From positions 327,457,106-327,521,105 of the forward strand of contig OY282558.1 in NCBI GenBank assembly GCA_958295665.1: a stretch of DNA of 64,000 bases. Direction: 5' to 3'. The translations under genes and the position numbers were made by a program. Below the pieces are notes generated by a model. It was given only the letters and a program-made list of their open reading frames with translations, ran no database searches and was not told where the DNA came from. The first letter of the stretch is position 1, and every line of letters begins with the position of its first letter. This DNA comes from Tipula vernalis. Taxonomy: Eukaryota > Arthropoda > Insecta > Diptera > Tipulidae. Below are positions 11,103 through 22,049 of the stretch, one piece after another.

Positions 11103-12182
11103 TCATTGTTGTCTACATATAGTATTTTTGATATATTGTTTTTTGTATCTTACACAGGTGCTGGACCTTATCTTGGATTCTATTAGACTCTTGTAGATTC
11201 TAGTTAGTGTAGATGGGTGTGCTCCACCTTTTTTCCTTGCTAATATCTTCATTAGGTTGATATCTTCCGAGCATTGTTTTTTCGTGTTTTCCCAATGTTT
11301 ATTGAAGTTCATCTTCTTATCTAGGTGAAATCCTAGACTTTTGATGAAATTGGATTCCTGTATGCCTTTGTTATTTAATTTAATTTTAATGTTTGAGTTT
11401 ATGTTACTGTTGGTAATTTGCATGAATGTTGTTTTGTTTTCATTTATACTTAACTTCAATTCGTTTAATTTGTTATTGAATATGTTTAGGTAGTTATTAG
11501 CTTTTATTATTAGGTTATTTATATTTTTACCCGATATTATCAGTACAAAGTCATCTGCATATTGTAATATTTTTATGTTTTCATTTTCTATTTTGAGTAA
11601 ATCTGCGGTATATAAGTTAAAAAGATCAGGGCTCATGCGATCCCCTTGTGGTATTCCTTTGCTTGTGATTGTCCTGACTTCGTTATTTTCGTAACTAAAT
11701 ATAATTACTCTATTTATTAGTGCTTTATAGATCCATCTAATGTATTGCCTCTCGAATCCGTGTTTTTGCAGAATCATGATTAGTGTGTTAATGTCCACCT
11801 TGTCGAAGGCCTTAGTTATGCCAGTTGATATTATTATGGTTTCTAATTTTTTATCTTTGTTGTCTTCTAAAATTTGTATTAATTTGTTAAAGTAATCAGT
11901 TGTAGAGCATCCTTTCCAGAAGCCAAAGGAGTTGTCCGGTAATGTTTTGTGTCTATCAATATGACTGTTTAATCTGTTTTTGATTAGTCTGTTCATTATT
12001 TTGGCCATAGTTGGATATAGGTGAATTCTTCTATAATTTTTATAACATTCGTGGTCCTTTTTGGGCTTCGGGACAGGTATCAGTTTTATGATTTTCCAGT
12101 CTTTTAGGTAATGTTGGGTTTCCCATAATTTATTTAGCTTATTAGTCATTGATTCTATGTGGTTTTCGGGTAGATTTTTCAA
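11103..12182 (-). CDS. Reverse transcriptase of I-like non-LTR element
   Basis: An uninterrupted 359-codon frame. It starts within RT at W-K-I-I-K-L-I-P-V-P-K-P-K, the standard entry motif. Next come NYRRIHLYPTMAKIMNRLI, SFGFWKGCSTTDYF, the first catalytic Asp region (TGITKAFDKVD), GIPQGDRMSPDLFNLY and the YADD box (ILQYADDFVLI, about residue 215). The thumb begins at KSLGFHLDKKMNFNKHW. In the AFDKVD motif the preceding residues are STGITKAF where DISKAF-like is usual, so one catalytic position may be altered. The real ORF2 started upstream in the endonuclease; this frame is only its open central part. Enzyme role: target-primed cDNA synthesis. Confidence 0.88.
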   Translation of the reverse strand: MKNLPENHIESMTNKLNKLWETQHYLKDWKIIKLIPVPKPKKDHECYKNYRRIHLYPTMAKIMNRLIKNRLNSHIDRHKTLPDNSFGFWKGCSTTDYFNKLIQILEDNKDKKLETIIISTGITKAFDKVDINTLIMILQKHGFERQYIRWIYKALINRVIIFSYENNEVRTITSKGIPQGDRMSPDLFNLYTADLLKIENENIKILQYADDFVLIISGKNINNLIIKANNYLNIFNNKLNELKLSINENKTTFMQITNSNINSNIKIKLNNKGIQESNFIKSLGFHLDKKMNFNKHWENTKKQCSEDINLMKILARKKGGAHPSTLTRIYKSLIESKIRSSTCVRYKKQYIKNTICRQQ

Positions 12183-12460
12183 GATTTTATATTATATTTT
12201 ATTTATCCCTGGTGATGAATTTCTGCTATTTTTGATGATCTCTTTTACCTCCTCCGTGTCGAATTCGTGTTGGGTGATTCTTGTTTTGGGTAAATTGAGT
12301 TCCTTGGCTTCCTCTATTTTTGACTCCTCAATGTTATGCTTTATGAAATTCTTCATTGTGTTTATGTCTTTAAATATATGAGATTTGTTTTTAGACTTTT
12401 TGTTAAATATATTTACCTTGTCCCATAGCTCTTTATTGGTTGCGTTTGGGTTAAGATCTT

Positions 12461-13442
12461 CTATGAAGTTGTTCCCCGCTTTCTTTTTTCCATTCTGATC
12501 CCCTTTTTCAATTTTGCTGATGCTCTATTTAGTTCTATTTCCGCATATTTGTTTTTGTTGTTTTGGTTATATGTTTTCAATTTTTCTTTTTTAATTTTCC
12601 ATAATAATTCTATTTTTTTGTTCCACCATATCTTGGGGATATATTTATTACCTTTTTTCATTGTTTGGGTTGAGCTATTTTATTTTATTTATCACTAACT
12701 TCGTATTTATTCTTTTGGTTGTGTTGTTTCCGATTATTATGTTTTTTAGATTTATTATTGTGAGGAGGTGGTCTGAGTTTATGATTTTTGGCATCTCTAC
12801 CTTCCAGGCTATGTCTGGTGTGTTGTCTCAGATGAGGCTATCGCAATATCCATCGCTGAGGTCTTCCCTTGACTTCCCATCCGAGTACGGCTTCCGTCGT
12901 TTAAAAATATAAAGTTTGAATTATTTATGATGTTTGCTATGGTTCTGCCTCTATTGCCAATTTTGCTATTGTATTCCCATAACGTATGGTGCGAATTCAT
13001 ATTTCTCATAATTAAAGTATTTGGTATGTTGTCCTGAGAATCGATAAGTTCTTTGAATTTCTCACCTATTATTTGGTTATTGATATTAGGTGGTATGTAT
13101 AAATTAATAATGTATCTTTTTTTGTTGTCATCTTCCATTTTCACGGCGATGGTTTCTATGGGGGTGTAGTCGTCCATTATTCTACGTTTAGCGTTTATCG
13201 AGTTATGTGTTAAAATTCCTTACCCCTCCGTAGTTATCATCTCTGCTTTTTAGGTGATCGTTGTAATTTTTAATGTTTATTTTGTCACTATTTTTTGTCC
13301 AGGTTTCGCTAAGCAATACAATCTTGATGTTGTTTCTGTTGATATAGTTCTCAAGTTCGTCTTTGTTTAGTTTTAAACTTCTGATGTTCAGCTGCATTAT
13401 GGTTATTGGTTCTTTATAATAGTTGCTTAGATTGTCTAGCAT
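12461..13442 (-). pseudogene. APE-type endonuclease and linker of the I-like element
   Basis: Minus frames at 13442-13203, 13177-12809 and 12661-12461 are successive pieces of ORF2. The first has the N-terminal metal-site region (TIMQLNIRSLKLNKDEL, VLLSETWTKNSD). The second has IINLYIPPNI, NTLIMRNMNSHHTLWEY (usually GDFN-x-HH, here RNMN, suggesting loss of a catalytic Asp) and a TSAMDIAIAS segment. The third is a basic linker, WWNKKIELLWKIKKEK, typical of the region before RT. Three frames imply at least two shifts. Confidence 0.75.
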
Positions 13443-14020
13443 TGTCTGATTTGTTTTTTGAGGCTGACGTTTATCAGCTGATCCATGTCGGCTAATTGTT
13501 GAAATATTTCAGTTAGTGTAATATCAGTTCTCGGATCTTTGGGGTCAGTGTTCAAATAACCTTGTGTGATGGTTTGTATTTTCCTGTTTGCTAGCGTGAT
13601 TTCCAATATCATTGCTTTGAAATGTTCCATTTTTTTAGCTTGCCTCTGTATTTCTTCTTGGTTTTTTGTTGCCATTATCTTCATTTCTTTTTTTAATTTT
13701 TCTGTTTCGTTAGCTCTTTCAGCGTTGTCTTCGTTGTATTTATTTTTTGTGCCACCGTTTAGTCCCGGAAAGTTCTCTGTGTCGAGATTGAAATTTTTTC
13801 CTATTTGGTTTGACTATCTCTAGAGCTTCTCTCTAATGCATTTTTTTTTTGTGATCATCAGATATTTTATTTGTTTTTGGTTTTTAAACTCATTGCATAA
13901 ATGGCTACAGCACAGCTTATGTGGTTTTCCGGTTTCCCCACAGTAATGGCATTTGGTTGGATTTTTGCAGTTTTCTTTGGTGTGATCTTTTCTTGGTTAC
14001 ATGGGACTTTTTTTTTATCT
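13436..14020 (-). pseudogene. ORF1 (Gag-like) of the I-like element
   Basis: From about 14000 downward the minus strand reads KDHTKENCKNPTKCHYCGE then TGKPHKLCC, CCHC-like zinc knuckles of a retrotransposon nucleocapsid. It continues into a Lys/Glu/Gln-rich helical stretch (IQRQAKKMEHFKAMI) and ends at 13436 with VSLKKQIRQC. At least one shift separates the two parts. Confidence 0.65.
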
Positions 14021-14389
14021 AAATTGATAGTTCAAATGTCACTTTGTTCTAAAATTACATTTAAATTATTAAAAAATTATTTAAAATGATTTAAAAACCA
14101 TTTGGAAAATGTATAAAAATCTTTTGCCTTTTTAACAGTATAAAAAAATCTGTCAGTTCAACTAAATTAAATTTTACATGTTTTAACTCAATGTACAAAC
14201 TGACTCAACCAACCAAATTTAAGTTGACCGTCAAATCAACGTTTACATATTGAATTTATCTCGGACGTTTTCAGTCAGATCACTTTCGGTTTAACATGTA
14301 TCTTGAGTAATTGTGTTGAATTTTGAAGCGACAAAACTAAAGCGCAATAATTTATAATGAGGATCTTTTTGTGCCAGAAGTAGTAGGAT

Positions 14390-14640
14390 ACCTTAATATT
14401 TTGAGGAAAATCCATTATTTTTCAAAACCGTTTTTCTAAGGGATTGAAGTTGGGTGATTGAGCTTGGTCACTTCAAAACATTCATTTTATTTTATATTGA
14501 AATTTTTTTATCACTTTAGGAGTAAGTCATCTTGAAGAATGTCTGTAAATAATCTGTTCCATTATCCCTTTTTATCATTTGGTTTGGGCTGAATCGTTGG
14601 GCAGCAAAAAAATCATATATATCCCCATTATAGTACAGTG
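14390..14640 (-). pseudogene. Tc1-like transposase C-terminal fragment
   Basis: The minus strand encodes AQSPNFNPLEKR around 14460-14435, equivalent to the S-P-D-L-N-P-I-E motif that carries the last catalytic acidic residue of DD34E transposases. Before it stand KGIMEQIIYRH (14580-14545) and a broken V-W-G-type start. Stops interrupt the frame. No terminal repeats identified. Confidence 0.55.
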
Positions 14641-14684
14641 CGCTTTGAAGTTAATCTAGTCTGCTTTTGGAATACGAAATATTT

Positions 14685-16190
14685 TAATTATCTAAATTAA
14701 AGAGTCTCTGGTAAATTGAAGTAAGCCACATCTTTATAGTGGATTTTCGATCAGCACAATGATGCTGTTTAAACTGACAATCACACCAGCTCAAAAGGTT
14801 TGATTTTTTTAAGTTTGCGTACTAAACTCGTGATGCTTAGGAACTGAGTTGACTCAATGTTCGTGTGTTGGCGGAGCCTTTCTTCATGTCTCCGTGCTTT
14901 TTCCTGGATTTCGTTTAAGATGAGGTTCACTTTATGGTCCCTAAGAAGGTCATTGTTCCTGACATACCAAGTTGCATCAACGATGTTCCTTAATACCATA
15001 TTCTGAAATCTTTGGATGATATTTACGTTGCTCTATTTGGTACAACTCCAAAGCTGAATACCATAAGTCCAAATCGGTTTCAATATTTGCTTATAAAGTA
15101 GAAGTTTGTTGTATGTTGATAAAGAAGAGTTCCTTCCCATTAGCCTTAATTCTTCATTTTACTCTTGACGTGTGCTTTCCATCGTAGTTTAGCATCCGGG
15201 TTTATACCGAGATACTTAGCTGTATTCGCATGCTGTATTATTTTCCGATTTATGGTAATCGGAATATGTTCGAATCGTCTGTTTGTAAAGTTGATGTGAA
15301 CTGAGTTAGCTTCATTTAGTTTTATTCTCCATATTTTTGTCCATTTATATATTTGAGTTATAACTAATTGTAACTTCAACTTTTCTGTCATCTGCAAGAG
15401 TCACCACTGTGTTGTTTTCTAATATAGGAAGATCATAAGTGTATAGTAAGTATAAAATCGGCCCTAATACACTGCTCTGTGGAACTCCTGCGTTGATTTC
15501 TTTCAATTCAGAAAAGGTATCATCTAACTTAATCCTAAAGAACCTATCTTTCAAGTAAGATTCCAGTATCATAGCAAATTGCATTGGTAGAAGATTTCTT
15601 TACTTGTGGTTAAGTCCTTCATGCCACACTCTATCGAACGCTTGTGCAACGTCTAGAAATACTGTTGAACAGACTTTTTCTCCTTTAATGCTTTCTCAAT
15701 TATACTGGTTATTCTGTGTACTTGATCAATTGTTGAGTGTTGGTTGCGAAAATCGAACTGATGATTTGAGATCAAGTTTTTACTTTCGATTATCGGATTT
15801 TATCTTTTTACCAGAAGCTTCAACGCGGACGATGTTATGTGTGGTGGTTTCCCATGTTTTGGGATTATAATTACTTCTGCAATTTTCCACAAGCTTGGTA
15901 CACATTTGGTTCTAAATGCTGCATTGGTGAGCTCAGCAGAGCTTTCCTTGGCAGTTCTTTTACAATTTCTGCAGTAATAAGATTGTACCCAGGAGCTTTT
16001 TTCGTATTCATATTAGCTTTTATCTCACGCATGACTTCTTTTGGTGTTTCTTGCACAGTTTGTTCAGTTATTATCTCGGCTTCCAATGCTTGGTCTTCAT
16101 GTAGCTGGAATATTCTTTCGAGGTGTTCAACAAATTCTCTGCTATTCTTATTGGATAATTCTGCATTAGTGTTTTTTTAATTCTTTTGGT
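14685..16190 (-). mobile_element. Jockey-clade non-LTR retrotransposon, RT portion
   Basis: Minus frames in order: 16086-15871 (KKAPGYNLITAEIVKELPRK, RT entry), 15870-15604 (NHQFDFRNQHSTIDQVHRI, then VFLDVAQAFDRVWHEGL with the catalytic Asp), 15584-15345 (INAGVPQSSVLGPILYLLYT, then TLADDRKVE where F-A-D-D-T is usual), 15397-15146 (thumb, HANTAKYLGINPDAKLRWKAH) and 14999-14781 (C-terminus RNIVDATWYVRNNDLLRD ending KPFELV). Each is a good match to Jockey/BS-type elements. Frameshifts between all of them mark a dead copy; the endonuclease and ORF1 are missing. Confidence 0.9.
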
Positions 16191-17163
16191 TGCTTTCTAA
16201 AGACAATAATCAGTACTGTTATCATTAGTTAATTTTCTTAAATAGAATCATAAATTTAATCGTAATGTGACAGTTTTTAGTACTACAATTAATTATCCTA
16301 TTTACCATCATATCTAAGAATTTTATAAAGAAGTATAAAAATTAAGATAAAAGGTTTTGGAAAATCTATAACAAATTGGCCTACATTTTCTCTTCTTAGC
16401 AAAATTATTACATTTAATTGTCAGATTCGATAAATTTTTAATGATAACGACAAGACAAAAATTTCAATTTGTGATCATAATTTGACTTTTAGTACTATAA
16501 TTAACTATAGCGTCAAGACATAGCATATCTCAAACGAACCAATTTTTGATTCTACAAAATTAATAAATCAACCAAAGCTTTTCCTTAAAATCTATTAGGA
16601 TCACTTTCATCTACCTAGAGGCCAACTGGAGCCTTCAATTCTGGTTTGTTGGTGTCCAACCAATTTGGTTATGTTTAGAGATAAGTTGGCTTGATAAGAT
16701 TTCCATGCATTAAATTTGAATGGAGTCAAAATATTTGTTAATTGATTTGCTGTTAGGTACATATTTAAATTGAGTTTGGTTGAATAATATTTGTTTCTTA
16801 TCTTGAAAAAGTAGAAATCAACCCGTTCATGTTTCTATTAAACATTGGAATGACGGCTACCAGATTCTTCCTTTATGATAAAAACTAAATAAGTAATAAC
16901 CAAAAATTCGTAATAATACTTTTTTTAATAAAAAAATTGTTTTCGTTTTATTCTAAAATGTACATAATAAAATTATTTGGAAATAAGCCAAACAGAAAAG
17001 CTATTTCATATTTGGTACCACCATATATATTTGTGATATTACGAATGAAGGCCCGATTTTCCATATCGAGATAATTTCCATTCGATTTTTCAAATATATG
17101 TTCAAAAATACTGTCGAAATCAGCTACTAGGTCATTGCTTGTAGCTAATGCGTTGTCTTATTA
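16190..17163. other. AT-rich region, includes probable 3' UTR of the minus-strand gene
   Basis: No coding signal. The segment just below 17164 should be the 3' UTR of the host gene. A minus-strand AATAAA (plus TTTATT at 16947-16952) is a candidate polyadenylation signal, which would give a 3' UTR of roughly 200-240 bases. Confidence 0.4.
16947..16952 (-). promoter_or_regulatory. Candidate polyadenylation signal AATAAA
   Basis: Canonical hexamer on the minus strand 212 bases past the stop codon of the three-exon gene. The region is AT-rich, so chance occurrence is possible. Confidence 0.4.
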
Positions 17164-17277
17164 TTAAAACGATGTTTTGAAGGAAGATGGTCGCATTTTT
17201 TGGCGATTGTTGCTTAGAGCTCTTGGTTCATGTTTCAATTTATCCACCAAATCATTAATGTTTTCTTCTTCGATATT
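17164..17277 (-). CDS. Host gene, coding exon 3 (last)
   Basis: Minus-strand exon that follows a T-rich acceptor (TTTATTTAAAG at 17278 and above) and ends at TAA (17166-17164). It encodes 37 residues (277-313): NIEEENINDLVDKL, KHEPRALSNN and a basic end RPSSFKTSF. It joins exon 2 in phase 0 across a 72-bp intron (17278-17349), with donor GTAAGTATA and acceptor AAG. The short helical, acidic-then-basic tail shows no known motif. Confidence 0.72.
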   Translation of the reverse strand, partial: NIEEENINDLVDKLKHEPRALSNNRQKMRPSSFKTSF

Positions 17278-17349
17278 CTTTAAATAAATAAAATTGAAAA
17301 ACTTTGTTATACCTTTAAAAATTTGTGTAGCTTATATGTATATACTTAC

Positions 17350-17861
17350 AGGCATTGTACTAGATGTACCACTATTACTGCCACGATAGGAGCTTCGATT
17401 TGATTTCGGTACGACTACAGTTTGCCTTCGTAAAATTACATCATCGTTCACTTCTTCTTCCGCCGCGGATATATTCGGTTTAGCATATTGTTCACTTTGT
17501 GCATCGCGAGTTTTATTCCGCTCTTTTCGAAATCCACTGTCATGGTCGAAATCATCTGCGTTTGCACAACTTTTTGAATATTGCACTTTTTTCATTTTAT
17601 TATCGTAATTATTTTCGTTATTTAATAGTTTTTTTAAACTTGCACGATTATTATTAATACTATTGCCGCTACTACCATTTTGTTGGTCTTGCTGTTTTAG
17701 GTTGTTCAATCGTTGGGTATAATTTTTAAATTCAATTGGCTCATATAAATTATCATCACTTTGTTCTCTATTCTTGTTAAATGGTGAAAATTTATTTTCT
17801 AAACTACCATCATCCTCGGCATCATCGAAATGTTCATCATCTTGATTGTTATTGTTTTGAT
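17350..17861 (-). CDS. Host gene, coding exon 2 (Asn/Ser-rich)
   Basis: A 512-base minus-strand exon. The acceptor is TTTTTCTTATCAG just above 17861 and the donor GTAAGTATA just below 17350. It starts with two bases (AT) that complete a codon begun by the final G of exon 1, giving Asp106, and ends on a codon boundary. It encodes residues 106-276: an acidic, Asn-rich start (DQNNNNQDDEHFDDAEDD), a polar middle (NYTQRLNNLKQQDQQN), a basic patch (RASLKKLLNN) and a C-terminal part with DDVILRRQTVVVPKSNRSS and a Ser/Gly run. Composition suggests intrinsic disorder. No catalytic or binding domain recognised. Reading-frame and phase agreement with both neighbours is the main evidence. Confidence 0.78.
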
Positions 17862-17999
17862 CTGATAAGAAAAATAATAAAATTTGATAAGATTTTGAAA
17901 TCAAATTATATTTCGGAATAAACGGTCCATTTAAAACATTAGTAGCAAATGCGAGCGGCATAGATGGGGAAACTAAAAATTTCTGGCATTAACATGGTT

Positions 18000-18890
18000 G
18001 GGTAATATGTTGCCTTACTTCGAAACTAAAACGAAATTGGTCAGTTACTGCGTAGTCCAGGCAATTGTTGGAAGTTATTTATAATCAATGGCGGTTTCCA
18101 ATAAAACCGAATAAAACAAATTATTTGCTGTAACAAATTAGTAGCTGCTGAACCCATTACTGGCAGGAAAACCAAAACAGATTAAGGTTTACCGGTTAAT
18201 CTAAACTGTGTTAATTATTTTAATTTAAAATAAATTATCAGCCACGATCGGATGAGCCCTTCACTCGCTATAAACGGTTCAAGCATTTAAATCGCTCGAA
18301 ATTAGAGGTTCGCGGTGCGGCTTTCCCCGCAGCCTGATGACGTCATTGTGATAATATCATACGTGAAGCATGAAGTCTAAGGACCAACCTACATAAGTAA
18401 TCATATAATTAAATTAAAGGTAATGCTTATTATTTATGAGTAATCAACCACGACCAAGGGCAAAATATCGTGTCACTCACTTCCTGAACATACGGCTCTG
18501 ACGTGTAAGACATTATTACGTCAAAATATATATACTACATGCATCCCCGTAAAATCACAATAATATGGAATCATAATGCACACCATTGTAAAATTGAGAA
18601 CAAGCTATCAGGAATTTTTGGAATTAGCTCGGCTGTTCGACAATGAGATATTTAGATTTTTTGTATGAGTTCCGCTTAGGAATTTCATCTGTCTCTTCAC
18701 GTGCAATTACAATGACACATAGCAATAAATTAGGAAAGGAACAAGGAAGGAATTATAAGAGGGGATTATATAGTCAGTCTTCAAGAATTATATTTTGCAT
18801 ATTACAGTTCTCAATTATGGGTGATTTTAGGCTAGCAGGATCACTTGGGTCTTAAATGTAGCAGTGTAGCTTTAGATGAGTCAATACATC
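18000..18890. other. Intronic AT-rich DNA, nothing recognised
   Basis: A plus-strand frame at 18643-18855 is open for 70 codons but has no protein-like family signal or splice support. Confidence 0.4.
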
Positions 18891-20290
18891 TCCTTAGAGA
18901 TATTTTATTTCAATTTAACAGTTTTTATAATCATAATCACCACCAATATATCCGCTAATGTCTTTATTGATGCGCTTAGCTAGGTGGATCGACATTATCC
19001 TCCGCCCGAAATTACAATAAAATGTTATAGACTACTACTATTTTTAAGGCAATCAAATAACCACATTTCAATTACATGAATTTTATAATTGCAATAGATA
19101 TATTATGAATAATCTTAGTATGGATCAGGTTGTTCGTTTTTTATACACTTTTATTAATCAAGCAATCAAGAAACGTGAACCACTTACTCAGTGTCACAAG
19201 AAACCCTATCCAGTATGGTAGATAGGAAGCTGTTAACACTCCTAGATGCTAAAGAATATTTGAGAAGAAGTACAAGAAAATGTATGACAGCGAGTATTAC
19301 AATTTTTTCTCCATTGTAAGATCACGGGTGAAACGGCAGCAAACAGCTTGCTACTTTCAATACGTTAAATCTATAGAAAATGTGGTATGCGATAATCGTA
19401 AATTATATTGTCCATATTAACCGTTAATTGTTATTGCAAAATAACTAATAAATCAGGTTAAGTTCCAGCTCGTTTGAACTACAATCAAAAAATAGCATCT
19501 AATTCTAAGAATATGCAATCTATTTATTGAATTTTTTAAATCTGTCTGTACTGCCAAGCAAGTGGTTAGAATCTTTGTATACTTTTGTTTTTTATACCTT
19601 AAACTATTTATAACCCGCTCATATTTATCTTCAACAAGTCTCTTCATGAAGGAACTTTCCTGAGCGTTGGAAAATTGTCAAAATAGTGTTTATTTTCAAA
19701 AAGGTGACATCGCTTATCCTTAATGTTGCTATAACATTTTTGAGAAGATTGTGCATATAAGATCTTACTACTGGCACGAAAGGTATGATTTCCAAATATC
19801 TGCATGGTTTTTTTACAGGGATACTCTACTCTTACTAATTTACTTGTGGATTCGTATTCAACTCTTCAAAGTATAAGATTCGTATTTGATTTAAATAAGA
19901 AACGGTCAAATCTGATTCAATTCAAATAAGAATCCAATACAGACGAGTATGTTCGAATCGAATTCACAAATAGCCCCACTGGTTTCGGAGTGGATGTTGC
20001 CTATACTGATTTTTCGAAAGCATTTGACAAAGTTAATCATTCGTTGTTATTGGAAAAGCTATTTTGGTATGGCATTAGTGGTACTCATTATCAATGATCT
20101 GAGTCTTACCTAGAATTCAGTATTTTGAAATAGAAGGGATATGGTTCTGCGAAATCATCCCAACTTCGGGACTAACTCAAGGTTCAACGATACTCCCACT
20201 ATTGTTTTGTATTGATCTAAAAATGTTTAGGTCAATTAAATTATTTGATAATTGCTTAACCCTACAAAATATCACAGTAAGCTAATATAA
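18890..20290 (+). mobile_element. Non-LTR retrotransposon fragment (Jockey/CR1-like)
   Basis: Plus-strand translations in shifting frames. 19170-19210 reads KKREPLTQCHKKPYPVW, the end of an endonuclease. 19310-19390 reads RSRVKRQQTACYFQYVKSIE, the linker before RT. 19640-19700 gives a degenerate K-S-L-x-x-G-x-F-P-x-x-W-K entry motif. 19985-20075 reads VDVAYTDFSKAFDKVNHSLL, with the first catalytic Asp, and LEKLFWYGISG. 20180-20235 reads GLTQGSTILPLLFCIDLKMF. The YADD region is not preserved. It lies antisense to the gene whose intron it occupies. Confidence 0.75.
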
Positions 20291-20589
20291 TTAGTATGGT
20301 CTTAACAAACTGCAATTAAATTTAAGCAAAATAACTTCCATAAATGAAGTATGGTACTAGATCAAGGACTTCATGACTACGAACAACAACTTAAGTTGCA
20401 TAAGCAAGAAATGATTAAAAATCATGTAAGATGTTAGAGTTTGCCACAAGGGTGACTGCCAATTTTATCACTTACTGGATCTTATCATTTATTGATCGTA
20501 TGTAAGAAGTTTGATGAAGTGTTTAGCTTCCATTTCGAATCCAAATTATTCGTTGAATTCGTTACAAGTTTAAGTCGATGGATTCTGTT

Positions 20590-20945
20590 CTACACTATGG
20601 GCCATAGCCGCAATATTCTCGGGAGTGCGCACTGTCCAGGCTCGGAGACCACTTCTGTTATCCAATAGCAAGCCTTTTTCACGAACTTAGCGGTTCCGCT
20701 TGATGCTCTTTCACGACCCATATTTCTTTTCAAAATTCGCACGGTTTTGACTACACAATACTGACTTTGAAAATAAGTTTTCAATATTTCGAAATGCTCC
20801 TCAAGCGAAAACATGATTGTTTCGTGACGCGGAATATCAGACTGACGAGCTGTCAAAATTTCATGCAAATCGTTCTGAAAAAGTGTTGCCATAGCCTATG
20901 ATTTAAAAACAAACCAATAGATTGCCCACCCTTTATAAATTTAAA
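20590..20945 (-). pseudogene. Mariner-like (DUF4817-type) transposase N-terminus
   Basis: A 100-codon minus-strand frame with a helix-turn-helix N-terminus: FSLEEHFEILKTYFQSQYCV, KTVRILKRNMGRERA, then SSGTAKFVKK. The known family continues with a Gly/Arg/Pro-rich linker; here the frame slips near VSEPGQCALP, and the other frame gives RTPENIAAMAHSVEQNPST, the expected continuation. A GGTGGGCAATC-like word near 20938 on the minus strand resembles the CAGGGTG-GCC terminal repeats of this group. The catalytic half is gone. A C-terminal piece of a similar transposase sits at 40180-40400. Confidence 0.7.
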
Positions 20946-20949
20946 AATG

Positions 20950-22010
20950 ATAAGGGCCGCTATTCTATTTAAATTATTTCATACCAAAGTCACTGGCGAC
21001 TTTTTTCGGTGAATTTCAAAAATACGGGCCAAGGAACCTTACACAAGCAGACTATTTCGATACGATTTGCCTTCACTTGAAAAAAGCCGCGCTGTTGCTG
21101 ATAAAATTACGCTGTACAAAAATTTAAACGATATAATTGATAGTGATATAAAACAAACATTTTAATACCAATGCTTAAATTACTCGGTGTCCTTTGATAT
21201 TTAAAGAAAACTCGTATAAAATGAATTATCGTAATAATTCTTCATTAATAAGGTTCCAAGTACGTTACAACTCACATTTCAGTCAGATAAATAAATCAAA
21301 CTTCCTCCAATGTACTTAAAAATATGTCACCTAAGGTCCTCACATTTTGTCTGTAAGAAAGAGAATATAGGATAGAGGAGAAGTTTGAATCTGAAATCAT
21401 TTGGCATGATCGGTTCTGAAACTGAATGGTAATGGACTGAAAGGGTTACTTGATCCACTATTACAATTTCCAGCCTCCTTTGGTTTCAAGATCAATGAGC
21501 CCAAACAGAATCTCTGATCCCTGTCTAACAGACTGACTTTGGCAGTGGTAACTACAGATTTGAGGGAGTGACAAGAGTCGGATAAGTGATATTTTGTCAT
21601 AAGACAATAGCGTAGGGAAGGACAGCCGTGCTTGGCCTCCCCTGCGGCTACTGCTAAAGTCTAGATACAATATAAAGCAAATGCCGATAAGCTGAAATTG
21701 TTCAGGTTGTTGATCTGGCCCGTTACCTTCAAGACTGATGAATACGAAATATAATTGATGTTGATACTTACTGAGTTCTATATACATAAGTGCGAAATTA
21801 TGTACTTTTTTGGATTAGTACAGCAATCTCTGGAAGGAGCAGATTTTGTTGTGACCTCGGCGTAGAGAATGATTTACCATCTTCTGGTTATTTAGGACAA
21901 CAAAGAAAGCTGGATTAGGATTATAACCGATGGAGCCGGATTATTAACACGGTACGGACCAGCCAGTAAAACTATTGGTTTTATTATTATTAGTTTTACT
22001 TTATGTTAAA
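20950..22010. other. Intronic DNA, nothing recognised
   Basis: Minus-strand frames at 21397-21787 are open but have no family features that I can name. No repeats are apparent. Confidence 0.4.
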
Positions 22011-22049
22011 ATCAATTTTAAGTTATAACAAGCGTTTCGTAAAAAAGAT

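Larger units (their letters stand above)
10200..14085 (-). mobile_element. I/Outcast-like non-LTR retrotransposon, near full length
   Basis: Minus-strand order is typical: ORF1 with zinc knuckles (about 14020-13440), APE-type endonuclease (13440-12800), RT (12400-11100) and a C-terminal Cys/His module (10640-10313), then a T-rich plus-strand run (10208-10235) that reads as an A-rich tail on the element strand. ORF1 contains KCHYCGETGKPHKLC. The endonuclease shows MQLNIRSLKLNKDEL and LLSETW. RT is described separately. The module reads CEVCNTMEESKHIVKDC. Only a few shifts and stops interrupt it, so it is among the youngest insertions here. The group (I, Loner or Outcast type) is inferred from domain order only. 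Confidence 0.85.
10131..14305. mobile_element. Inverted-repeat element disrupted by a non-LTR retrotransposon
   Basis: AAGATACATGTTAAA at 10131-10146 reappears inverted at about 14288-14304. Each is followed inward by a related GAAAGTGATCTGAYTGAAA (10178-10197 and about 14268-14287). The left copy carries about 24 extra bases between the two blocks. These are the termini of a small DNA element whose interior now holds the I-like retrotransposon. Exact ends and target duplication were not resolved. Confidence 0.55.

Noticed and set aside
12157..13823. Plus-strand frames resembling membrane proteins
   Set aside because: Complement of A-rich retrotransposon coding gives Phe/Ile/Leu runs; the minus strand carries the recognisable motifs.
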